Origin: Bacteroidia bacterium
Lineage (GTDB): Bacteria; Bacteroidota; Bacteroidia; Bacteroidales; Azobacteroidaceae
Length of the DNA stretch: 52,365 nt
Assembly: GCA_025999255.1 (NCBI GenBank)
Contig: BNXB01000004.1
Coordinates: 1 to 52,365, forward strand
Direction: 5' to 3'
Positions within the stretch are counted from its first letter, which is position 1. Every line of letters begins with the position of its first letter. Below, piece by piece: positions 25,473 through 33,587 of this stretch. Position numbers and translations under genes: made by a program. The notes beneath the pieces are model-generated. The model was not told where the DNA came from. It was given only the letters and a program-made list of their open reading frames with translations, and did not search any database.

Positions 25473-26585
25473 ATGGATAAAAAAGTTGCTTTGGTATTGG
25501 AAAATGGGGTGGTTTTCGAGGGCTTTTCTTTTGGTTATGAAGCGCCTGTTGCCGGAGAAATCGTTTTCAATACCGCGATGGTAGGTTACCCGGAAAGCCT
25601 TACCGACCCTTCTTATGCAGGACAGATCCTCACAGTTACTTATCCTTTAGTTGGAAATTACGGTGTCCCGGACGATAAAATCGTCAATGGATTATCCGAA
25701 TTCTATGAATCTGAGAAGATACAGGTTGCCGGTTTAATCATATCGGAATATTCCTGTCAGTATAGTCATTGGAATGCCGCTAAGAGCCTTGGCGATTGGC
25801 TGAAAGAACATAAAGTTCCCGGAATTTACGGAATAGATACCCGTGAATTAACAAAATTAATCCGGGAAAAAGGTTCTTTGAAAGGTAAAATTGTCTTTAA
25901 CTCTCCGGACGAAATTGATTTTTTTGACCCTTCGAAAGAAAACCTGGTGGAAAAAGTCAGTTGTAAGGAGATACTGCGTTATGGAAACGGTTCCAAGACC
26001 GTAGTTTTGGTTGATTGTGGAGTGAAACATAACATTATCAGGTGCCTGCTTCAGTACGATGTTGAAATTATCCGGGTTCCCTGGGATTATGATTTTAATA
26101 CTTTGGAGTATGACGGACTGTTTATTTCCAACGGTCCGGGCGATCCCGAACATTGTGTGGCGACGGTAAGGAATATTCAGAAAGCGATGGAAACCGGTAA
26201 ACCGATTTGTGGAATCTGCATGGGAAACCAATTGCTTGCAAAGGCGGGAGGAGCGTCCACTTATAAATTGAAGTATGGGCACCGGAGTCATAATCAACCT
26301 GTTAAAGTGAAACAGACTGCCGGATTATTTGAAAATGATGGAAGCAAAGAGGCTCATGGACGTGGTGAACAATGTTTTATTACCTCTCAGAATCATGGTT
26401 ATGCAGTGGACGTAAAAACTTTGGGAGAAGAATGGGACGAGCTTTTTGTGAATATGAATGATGGAACCAACGAAGGAATCTGTCATAAAACCAAACCGTT
26501 TTTTTCAGCGCAATTCCATCCGGAAGCTGCCAGCGGACCTACGGATACCAAGTTTTTATTCGATAAATTCATAAAATTAATATAA
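25473..26585 (+). CDS. carA: Carbamoyl-phosphate synthase small (glutaminase) subunit
   Basis: CarA releases ammonia from glutamine and passes it to CarB for carbamoyl phosphate synthesis, the entry to pyrimidine and arginine synthesis. The 370-residue protein has the CarA N-terminal domain (ALVLENGVVFEGFSFG, MVGYPESLTDPSYAGQI, PGIYGIDTRELTKLIREKG) and a class I glutamine amidotransferase domain with the nucleophile Cys in GICMGNQL, plus His and Glu in FSAQFHPEAASGP. The length is normal. It is directly followed by carB after 6 bases. Confidence in identity is very high. Confidence 0.97.
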   Translation: MDKKVALVLENGVVFEGFSFGYEAPVAGEIVFNTAMVGYPESLTDPSYAGQILTVTYPLVGNYGVPDDKIVNGLSEFYESEKIQVAGLIISEYSCQYSHWNAAKSLGDWLKEHKVPGIYGIDTRELTKLIREKGSLKGKIVFNSPDEIDFFDPSKENLVEKVSCKEILRYGNGSKTVVLVDCGVKHNIIRCLLQYDVEIIRVPWDYDFNTLEYDGLFISNGPGDPEHCVATVRNIQKAMETGKPICGICMGNQLLAKAGGASTYKLKYGHRSHNQPVKVKQTAGLFENDGSKEAHGRGEQCFITSQNHGYAVDVKTLGEEWDELFVNMNDGTNEGICHKTKPFFSAQFHPEAASGPTDTKFLFDKFIKLI

Positions 26586-26591
26586 CAAGAA

Positions 26592-29500
26592 ATGCAACAT
26601 CCTTCATCCTCCATTCTCCATTCTCAACTCTCAATTAAAAAAGTTCTCCTTCTTGGTTCCGGGGCTCTTAAAATTGGTGAAGCCGGCGAGTTTGATTATT
26701 CCGGTTCCCAGGCATTGAAAGCTCTGAAAGAGGAAGGAATTACCACGGTTTTGATAAATCCGAATATAGCAACGGTGCAAACGTCGGAAGGTGTGGCTGA
26801 TAAGATATATTTTCTTCCGGTTACCCCGTTTTTTGTGGAAAAGGTTATTGAAAAAGAACGTCCGGATGGAATCTTATTGTCTTTTGGAGGACAAACGGCC
26901 TTGAATTGCGGAGTGGACCTCTATCGTTCGGGAGTATTTGAAAAGTACGATGTAAAAGTGCTTGGAACCCCGGTGCAATCTATTATAGATACGGAAGATA
27001 GGGAGTTGTTTGTTCGTAAATTGGATGAAATAGATGTTAAAACCATTAAAAGTATAGCGGTTGAAAGTATTGAAGCGGCGCATTGTGCAGCCGGTTCCCT
27101 CGGTTTTCCGGTGATTGTGCGGGCTGCTTACGCTCTTGGAGGACTGGGAAGCGGTTTTTGTAATAATAGCGATGAATTACAGGCATTGGCCGAAAAAGCA
27201 TTTAACTATTCCAATCAGCTTTTGATAGAAAAGTCCCTGAAAGGATGGAAGGAAATAGAATATGAAGTGGTACGGGACCAATATGATAATTGTATCACGG
27301 TGTGTAACATGGAAAACTTCGACCCATTGGGAATCCACACCGGGGAAAGTATTGTTGTGGCTCCATCACAGACGCTGACTAATCAGGAATACCATAAACT
27401 CAGGGAATTAGCTATCAGGATTATCCGGCATATCGGTATCGTGGGAGAATGTAATGTCCAGTATGCTTTCGATACGGTTTCGGAAGATTACCGGGTTATT
27501 GAAGTAAATGCCCGTTTAAGTCGTTCATCGGCGTTGGCCTCGAAAGCGACCGGTTATCCCTTGGCATTTGTTGCAGCTAAATTAGGTCTGGGGTACGGAT
27601 TGAATGAATTGAAAAATTCCGTAACGAAATCGACTACCGCCTTTTTTGAACCGGCTTTGGACTATATTGTCTGCAAAATTCCCCGTTGGGATTTGGGAAA
27701 ATTCCATGGAGTATCTCATGAGATAGGTAGCAGCATGAAAAGTGTGGGAGAGGTGATGGCAATCGGACGGAGCTTCGAAGAAGTAATCCAGAAGGGTTTG
27801 CGTATGATTTCCCAGGGAATGCACGGTTTTGTGGCAAACAAGGAACTGGATGTCGATGATATCGACAGGGCTCTTTCCGAACCGACGGATAAGCGGATTT
27901 TTATTATTTCCCAGGCTTTGGCGAATGGATATACGATTGAACGGATACACGAATTGACTAAAATTGATTTGTGGTTTTTACAAAAATTACAGAATATTTA
28001 TTTGTGTGCAGGGGAAATAGAAAAATATCAATCGATAGAGAGTTTGCCTGAAAATCTTCTGAGAGAGGCTAAACAGAAAGGATTTTCCGATTACCAGATT
28101 GCCAAATTATTATTTGGCGATACGGATAAGGCCTCCGACGAAAAGTTGAATCTCAGGAAAAGACGAAAATCTTTGAATATCCTGCCTGTGGTGAAACAGA
28201 TTGATACGCTGGCTGCCGAATATCCGGCGCAAACGAACTATCTCTACCTGACCTATAATGGTACGGCGAATGATGTCCATTATTTGGGCGATAAACGATC
28301 CATTATAGTACTTGGTTCCGGCGCTTACCGCATTGGGAGCAGCGTGGAATTCGACTGGTGTTCTGTAAACGCTTTGAATACAATCAGGGAAAGAGGCTGG
28401 AGAGGGGTCATGATTAATTATAATCCCGAAACGGTTTCAACCGATTATGATATGTGCGACCGTCTCTACTTTGACGAGTTGACCCACGAACGGGTAATGG
28501 ATATTGTCGAGCTGGAAAATCCTCATGGATTGATTCTTTCGACAGGCGGACAAATTCCGAACAACCTGGCTCTTTCCTTGGATAAGGCGGGAGTCCCTAT
28601 TTTGGGAACGACGGCGGCGAGTATCGATAATGCCGAAGACAGGCATAAATTTTCTTCCATGCTTGATCGTTTAAGAATTGACCAACCCCGTTGGAAAGAG
28701 TTAAGTTCTCTCGAAGATATTGATTTATTTGTAGAGGAAGTTGGTTTTCCAGTGCTTGTAAGGCCTTCGTATGTGCTTTCCGGGGCGGCAATGAACGTTT
28801 GTTCCAATGCTGCGGAACTGGAACAGTTCCTGAAGCTGGCAACCAACGTGTCTCAAAAGCATCCGGTAGTGGTCAGCGAATTTATTGAAAATGCCAAAGA
28901 AATAGAGATTGATGCGGTTGCTAATAAAGGAGATATCGTTACATACGCTATTTCCGAACATATCGAATTTGCCGGAGTTCACTCCGGAGATGCGACCATT
29001 CAGTTTCCTCCCCAGAAACTATATGTGGAAACGGTGCGGAGGATTAAACGGATTACTCGTGCTATTGCCGAATCTTTACAGATTACAGGTCCGTTTAATA
29101 TCCAATTTCTAGCTAAAGATAATGATATCAAAGTGATAGAATGTAATCTGAGGGCTTCACGTAGTTTTCCGTTTGTTTCTAAAGTTTTGAAATTCAACTT
29201 TATAGAAATAGCGACCCGGGTGATGCTCGGTGAAGAGGTGGAAAAACCGAGCAAGAGTGAGTTTGACCTTGATTATGTGGGAATTAAAGCGTCTCAGTTC
29301 TCTTTCTCCCGTTTACAGAAAGCGGATCCTGTATTGGGAGTCGATATGGCCTCCACAGGAGAAGTCGGATGTATCGGTGATGATTATTACGAAGCGGTAT
29401 TGAAGTCTATGCTTTCGGTTGGTATGCGTATCCCGAAGAAGAATATCCTGATTTCCAGCGGCACAGTACATTCGAAACTGGATTTGTTGGATGCATCGCG

Positions 29501-29840
29501 ACTTTTACACGAAAAAGGATATACCATCTATGCGACGAGCGGTTCTCATAAATTTTTATCTGAAAATAATATTCCGTCCATACTGGCTTATCAGCCAAGT
29601 GAGGATTTGAAACCCAATGCATTGGAATTGATTCGAGATAAACAGGTGGATTTGGTCGTTAATATACCTAAAAACCTGACTCCCGGAGAATTAACGAATG
29701 GGTACAGAATCCGTCGGGCGGCAATTGATTTTAATGTGCCTTTATTTACGAATTCCAGGTTAGCTTCAGCTTTTATTCATGCATTCTGTATAATGGATCT
29801 GAAGAATGTGCCGATTAAAAGTTGGGACGAGTATAAATGA
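26592..29840 (+). CDS. carB: Carbamoyl-phosphate synthase large subunit
   Basis: The 1082-residue protein has the duplicated ATP-grasp architecture. The first carboxyphosphate half begins KKVLLLGSGALKIGEAGEFD (~residues 16-410), followed by an oligomerisation region, the second half beginning RSIIVLGSGAYRIGSSVEFD (~570-940), and a C-terminal MGS-like allosteric domain (KKNILISSGTVHSKLDLLD onward). Metal and ATP motifs such as VIEVNARLSRSSALASKATG are complete. The first ~15 residues (MQHPSSSILHSQLSI) are not part of the family and are encoded by a short AT-rich repeat of the kind found between genes; no other in-frame start lies before KKVLLLG. It is co-transcribed with carA. Confidence 0.97.
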   Translation: MQHPSSSILHSQLSIKKVLLLGSGALKIGEAGEFDYSGSQALKALKEEGITTVLINPNIATVQTSEGVADKIYFLPVTPFFVEKVIEKERPDGILLSFGGQTALNCGVDLYRSGVFEKYDVKVLGTPVQSIIDTEDRELFVRKLDEIDVKTIKSIAVESIEAAHCAAGSLGFPVIVRAAYALGGLGSGFCNNSDELQALAEKAFNYSNQLLIEKSLKGWKEIEYEVVRDQYDNCITVCNMENFDPLGIHTGESIVVAPSQTLTNQEYHKLRELAIRIIRHIGIVGECNVQYAFDTVSEDYRVIEVNARLSRSSALASKATGYPLAFVAAKLGLGYGLNELKNSVTKSTTAFFEPALDYIVCKIPRWDLGKFHGVSHEIGSSMKSVGEVMAIGRSFEEVIQKGLRMISQGMHGFVANKELDVDDIDRALSEPTDKRIFIISQALANGYTIERIHELTKIDLWFLQKLQNIYLCAGEIEKYQSIESLPENLLREAKQKGFSDYQIAKLLFGDTDKASDEKLNLRKRRKSLNILPVVKQIDTLAAEYPAQTNYLYLTYNGTANDVHYLGDKRSIIVLGSGAYRIGSSVEFDWCSVNALNTIRERGWRGVMINYNPETVSTDYDMCDRLYFDELTHERVMDIVELENPHGLILSTGGQIPNNLALSLDKAGVPILGTTAASIDNAEDRHKFSSMLDRLRIDQPRWKELSSLEDIDLFVEEVGFPVLVRPSYVLSGAAMNVCSNAAELEQFLKLATNVSQKHPVVVSEFIENAKEIEIDAVANKGDIVTYAISEHIEFAGVHSGDATIQFPPQKLYVETVRRIKRITRAIAESLQITGPFNIQFLAKDNDIKVIECNLRASRSFPFVSKVLKFNFIEIATRVMLGEEVEKPSKSEFDLDYVGIKASQFSFSRLQKADPVLGVDMASTGEVGCIGDDYYEAVLKSMLSVGMRIPKKNILISSGTVHSKLDLLDASRLLHEKGYTIYATSGSHKFLSENNIPSILAYQPSEDLKPNALELIRDKQVDLVVNIPKNLTPGELTNGYRIRRAAIDFNVPLFTNSRLASAFIHAFCIMDLKNVPIKSWDEYK
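26599..26636 (+). repeat. CCATTCTC/CAACTCTCAATT repeat forming the carB N-terminus
   Basis: The start of the carB frame is a tandem run of CATCCT, CCATTCT, CCATTCTC, AACTCTCAATT units. Its complement (AATTGAGAGTTGAGAATGG) is the same family as the repeats in kdpB (35466-35505) and in the kdpA-kdpB junction. It encodes SILHSQLSI. Confidence 0.7.
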
Positions 29841-29869
29841 TGTTAAAACAGATTTGTAAAAAATAAATA

Positions 29870-30343
29870 CTAACCTAGTAATTTGATTTTTTTCAGGTCT
29901 TTTTCTCTTCCGAAGAGTAAAAGTATTTTTTTCTGTTCTTCCAGAGTTGGAACTCTAATTTCGAAATCGGAGGTTAAGATATGGAGATGGTCTGATATGG
30001 TTAATGGAATCCATTTTCCTGAATGATTGACTTTCAATCCGCCCATGATTTCTATATCAAGAGTTCCGAAATCATATCTGGAAAAATCCGATTCGAATAA
30101 TTCCGTGTTGGACGAATCAAAATCTTTTCTCATCCTGTTCTTCCATGCAATTTTTAGTTTTTCGGCATCTCTGACTGATGTCAGAATGTCGATATCGGAA
30201 GTTTTTTCCAGTTTTACTCCTGCCAAAACTAAACCTGAAGTCCCGATTATATACCATTCGTCTTCAAGCAGTCTGAGTGCCGGATATGCATCTTTAAGGA
30301 CGGCAAATATTCTATCACGTAATTTCATAAACTCATAACTCAT
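29870..30343 (-). CDS. Minimal nucleotidyltransferase-fold protein
   Basis: The product is ~157 residues. Near the N-terminus is the nucleotidyltransferase signature G-T/S-S-G followed by D-x-D: WYIIGTSGLVLAGVKLEKTS then DIDIL. Downstream come a second acidic position in LDIEIMGGL and an EEQKKILLLFGREKDLKKI end. Such small proteins include MNT-type antitoxins and AbiE-like enzymes that transfer nucleotides, but the real substrate is unknown and no partner toxin is next to it. Starts at 30343 (MSYEF) or 30328 (MKLRDR) are both possible; the first five codons look repeat-derived (ATGAGTTATGAGTTTATG). Only ~29 bp separate its end from convergent carB. Confidence 0.6.
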   Translation of the reverse strand: MSYEFMKLRDRIFAVLKDAYPALRLLEDEWYIIGTSGLVLAGVKLEKTSDIDILTSVRDAEKLKIAWKNRMRKDFDSSNTELFESDFSRYDFGTLDIEIMGGLKVNHSGKWIPLTISDHLHILTSDFEIRVPTLEEQKKILLLFGREKDLKKIKLLG

Positions 30344-30351
30344 ATATTTCA

Positions 30352-30452
30352 ACCCCCTTTAACTTCTTGTAACTTCCTTTAACTTCTTGTAACTTCTTGT
30401 AACTCCTTGTAACTCCTTGTAACTCCTTGTAACTCCCTTTAACTCCCTCTCT
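30352..30452. repeat. 10-bp repeat array (CTTGTAACTC type) after kdpD
   Basis: About nine head-to-tail 10-base units of the type TAACTTCTTG / TAACTCCTTG, the same family as 17358-17518. On the kdpD strand the array starts within the last codons: the TAA stop is part of a GGGAGTTAAAG unit. It fills the whole gap between kdpD and the nucleotidyltransferase gene. Confidence 0.85.
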
Positions 30453-32991
30453 TAAAAACAATCTCCGTCGGAATCAATATTATAAACCGGGCGCCTCCGT
30501 TCTGCCTGTTTTCAACCGAAATAGAGCCCTTGTGTGCGTCCACAAACCCTTTAGTAATAGAGAGTCCTAATCCTAGACCGCCGGTTTTAATATCTTTGCT
30601 TCTGTGGTATTTATTGAAAACATGGGGTAAGGCATCCGGATCGAAACCGGGACCTCTGTCCATTTCCTGTATTATAAGGTTGTTATTGTCGTAGAATGCT
30701 TTCAGCCGGATTGTTGTTCCTGCGGGAGCATATTGGCAGGAGTTATGTACCAGATTATACAAGACATGTTCTATCAAACCGGAATCGATTTTTACCAAAG
30801 GCATAGGTTCAGGGATAACTATGTCTGTTCGGAATGATTTCAGATCATCGGCCAGGTTTTTAGTCACACGGTCGAATAAATCATGGATGTCGCACCAGTC
30901 AGGATTTATTGAGATATTCCCGGATTCCAGTCTGGACATATCCAGTAGGTTATCAATCAATTGTTTCAGACGTTTGGAAGACTTATAAATGTCTTCGTAG
31001 AAATTTGTTTTTTTGTTTTCCGGTAATATGCTGTTTCTCTGAGCTATTTGTCCCAGGTATTGATGTTCAATGGCATTGGAAATCTGAGCCAGGAAAGTAT
31101 CCCAGAAGATTCCTGTTTCTCCTGTGAATGCCTTGTTCTGCCTGACTGCTACAATACCGGGCTTGGTACGGGAACCTTTCAGGGGATAATAGGTATATTC
31201 ACCGGAAGGTAGAGTATCTGTGAAACGTCCTGCATTTTTGGAGTGTTTGAAAACCCAATTGGCGATTCCCATTTCGGAATCGGAAAATTTCTGACCGGGA
31301 GGGAGGAATTTCTTATTGGTCAACTGACCGCTTCCGTTTTGGATAATAAAATAAGCATCGACAGAAAAAAGTTTTCTGATGTCTTTCGTACTTGTCAGGA
31401 TAACTTCCTTTACACTCGTCGCGCCTGATAACTCTTTGGTGAGATGAAACAAGGCGTTTGTCGTTTCTTCCCGGTTGATGGCCAGCCGTTCTTGTTTCCT
31501 TATTTTAGCTGTCAGGACTCCGTTAAGTAAGGCAATGATGAAAAACATCATCAAAGTCAGGATATTGTGAGTTGTTTCGACATGGAAGGTGAATTGCGGA
31601 GGTATGAAAATAAAGTTCCAGGCTAAAGCGCTTAATGTAGCTGCAAGTAAAATGGGCCCGATTCGAAGAAAACTGGCCAGGAGAGATAATACTGCAAATA
31701 AAACGAAAGATACGGATTGGTAACCTAATTCTACAGAGAATGGGATACACAATAAAATAGTTATAATGACAGCAAGAACAGCTGACAGGTATTCCCTGAA
31801 CTTGGATGTAAATCCGGGCATTATTAACTTCCGTTTAGGTTTTCGTCCGCTCGATTCGGATCCGAGTATATAAATATCGATATTTCCGCTTTTTTCAGTT
31901 AACTTTTTAAGGAAATCTCTTTTCCGGAAAGAAAATGCCGATCTTTTGTCTTTCCCGGGTTTACCGATAACGATATGGGTGATATTTTCTCTTCGGGCTA
32001 TTGCCAGGCAGGTCTCTACCAGATCGTTTCCTGTAGTGGTAATTACATTTCCTCCCAATTGCCTGACAAGAGTAATATTGTCGGATAATTGTTTTTTATC
32101 TTCTTCGGATAATATTTGAGGAGTCTCTACATACAGGGCTGTCCAACCGGCATCCATCGAATAAGCCATCGTTTTGGTCCAGCGAATCAGCTGTGCCGAT
32201 GTCGGACTTGTACCAACCATGACTAACAAATGCGAACCTGCCTTCCATGGGCCTTGGATTCGTTTTTGTTGCATGTAGGACTTCAGTTGCATATCGACCC
32301 GGTCGGCTACCATACGTAATGACATTTCCCGTAAAGCAGTAATGTTTCCTTTACGGAAGAAATTTTTAACAGCTTCTTCTGAGCGTTCCGGGGTATATAC
32401 TTTGCCTTCGGCCAAACGGACAAACAATTCATCGGGTGTAATATCTACCAATTCTACTTCATCGGCCTTCTCAAAGATTTCGTCCGGGAGAGTTTCCTTG
32501 ACGGTAATTCCCGTAATTTGTGCTACGGTATCGGCTTTGCTCTCAAGATGCTGTACGTTGACGGTAGTATAGACATTGATGCCGTTGTCGAGTAATTCCT
32601 GGACATCCTGATACCGTTTGAGGTGGCGGCTTCCCGGAGCATTTGTATGAGCCAGTTCATCAACCAATACCAGATAAGGATGTACTTCGAGGATCTCATC
32701 GAGATCCATTTCTTCCAGAATTTTTCCTTTGTATTCTATTTTTTTTCGTGGAATAATAGTAAGTCCTTCCAGTAAAGCATTGGTTTCAGGTCGGTTATGA
32801 GACTCTACATACCCTACGGCCACATTTACCCCTTTGGACAGATCGGTTTGGGCTGTTTTAAGCATGGAATAGGTTTTTCCAACGCCGGGAGACATCCCAA
32901 AAAATATTTTCAGTTTTCCACGTTTTTTACTTTCTTCTTCCTGTTGAAGCGAAGCAAGTAATTCATCCGGATTAAGACGCGGATATTCCAT
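30439..32991 (-). CDS. kdpD: KdpD-like potassium/osmosensor kinase, apparently without its phospho-acceptor histidine
   Basis: The 850-residue protein has the N-terminal KdpD domain (residues ~22-230) with Walker A GMSPGVGKT (32-40) and LVDELAHTNAPGSRHLKRYQ. A universal-stress-like domain follows (~250-375, LVMVGTSPTSAQLIRW), then four membrane helices (~395-500), a GAF-like region (~520-640) and a C-terminal ATPase domain with NLVHNSCQYA, DRGPGFD and GGLGLGLSITKGFV. In KdpD proteins an H-box of the type SHELRTP lies between the AIEHQYLGQIA segment and KRL-x-x-LIDNLLxMSRLESG. Here only ~20 residues (RNSILPENKKTNFYEDIYKS) join them and no H-box is present. E. coli KdpD is 894 residues. No kdpE is in the window. 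The gene ends in a 10-bp-repeat array. Confidence 0.88.
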   Translation of the reverse strand: MEYPRLNPDELLASLQQEEESKKRGKLKIFFGMSPGVGKTYSMLKTAQTDLSKGVNVAVGYVESHNRPETNALLEGLTIIPRKKIEYKGKILEEMDLDEILEVHPYLVLVDELAHTNAPGSRHLKRYQDVQELLDNGINVYTTVNVQHLESKADTVAQITGITVKETLPDEIFEKADEVELVDITPDELFVRLAEGKVYTPERSEEAVKNFFRKGNITALREMSLRMVADRVDMQLKSYMQQKRIQGPWKAGSHLLVMVGTSPTSAQLIRWTKTMAYSMDAGWTALYVETPQILSEEDKKQLSDNITLVRQLGGNVITTTGNDLVETCLAIARRENITHIVIGKPGKDKRSAFSFRKRDFLKKLTEKSGNIDIYILGSESSGRKPKRKLIMPGFTSKFREYLSAVLAVIITILLCIPFSVELGYQSVSFVLFAVLSLLASFLRIGPILLAATLSALAWNFIFIPPQFTFHVETTHNILTLMMFFIIALLNGVLTAKIRKQERLAINREETTNALFHLTKELSGATSVKEVILTSTKDIRKLFSVDAYFIIQNGSGQLTNKKFLPPGQKFSDSEMGIANWVFKHSKNAGRFTDTLPSGEYTYYPLKGSRTKPGIVAVRQNKAFTGETGIFWDTFLAQISNAIEHQYLGQIAQRNSILPENKKTNFYEDIYKSSKRLKQLIDNLLDMSRLESGNISINPDWCDIHDLFDRVTKNLADDLKSFRTDIVIPEPMPLVKIDSGLIEHVLYNLVHNSCQYAPAGTTIRLKAFYDNNNLIIQEMDRGPGFDPDALPHVFNKYHRSKDIKTGGLGLGLSITKGFVDAHKGSISVENRQNGGARFIILIPTEIVFKRGS

Positions 32992-32999
32992 GATACTTT

Positions 33000-33575
33000 T
33001 TATTTTATTTCATCCAATTGTAAATTTAACAATAAAACATTAATTTTGGTTTCACCCAACCAATTCCACAGAGGTTTTTCAGTGTTATTTTCAATTATTA
33101 TTTTCAGCTTTTGCTTTTGTCCATTGGAAAAATCCCGGGCTTCAGCAATTCTTTCTACTTGTAATAAGGCCGCCTGAGGTGAAATATGAGGATCCAGTCC
33201 GCTTCCTGAAGCAAATAACATCTCCGATGGGATAATTTGGTCGGAAGGCAACTTATTGACGGCAATAAATTCTTTTTTTCTTTGAATAACTTGTTCATGT
33301 AATTTTTTACTTGTAAGACTGAGATTGGACGCACCGGACGGTAATGTGTTATATCCGGAGGCAGAGGGACGGGATGTAAAGTAAGCTTTGTTGTCGAATT
33401 GTTGTCCGATAAGGGCGCTTCCGATTACAATTCCGTTTTTTTTCAATAATGAGCCGTTGGATTTATCGTGGAAAAAGACCTGAGCAATGCCTGTAATGAA
33501 AAGAGGATAGATAATACCTAATAGTAAGATCATCATTCCCAATATTTTTAGAGATATAAAGATTTGTGTTTTCAT
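33000..33575 (-). CDS. kdpC: K+-transporting ATPase KdpC subunit
   Basis: The 191-residue protein has one N-terminal membrane helix (ILGMMILLLGIIYPLFITGI) and a periplasmic domain with the family segments GSALIGQQFDNKAYFTSRPS, SGSGLDPHISPQAALLQVER and VNLLLLNLQLDE-like end. KdpC stabilises the KdpA-KdpB complex and aids ATP affinity. It lies 12 bp after kdpB and 8 bp before kdpD in one operon. Length and motifs are normal. Confidence 0.95.
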   Translation of the reverse strand: MKTQIFISLKILGMMILLLGIIYPLFITGIAQVFFHDKSNGSLLKKNGIVIGSALIGQQFDNKAYFTSRPSASGYNTLPSGASNLSLTSKKLHEQVIQRKKEFIAVNKLPSDQIIPSEMLFASGSGLDPHISPQAALLQVERIAEARDFSNGQKQKLKIIIENNTEKPLWNWLGETKINVLLLNLQLDEIK

Positions 33576-33587
33576 ATGTCATATTAT

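Noticed and set aside
30352..30452. CRISPR-like or tandem-gene remnant
   Set aside because: Simple 10-bp tandem units without spacers; better described as an intergenic repeat array.
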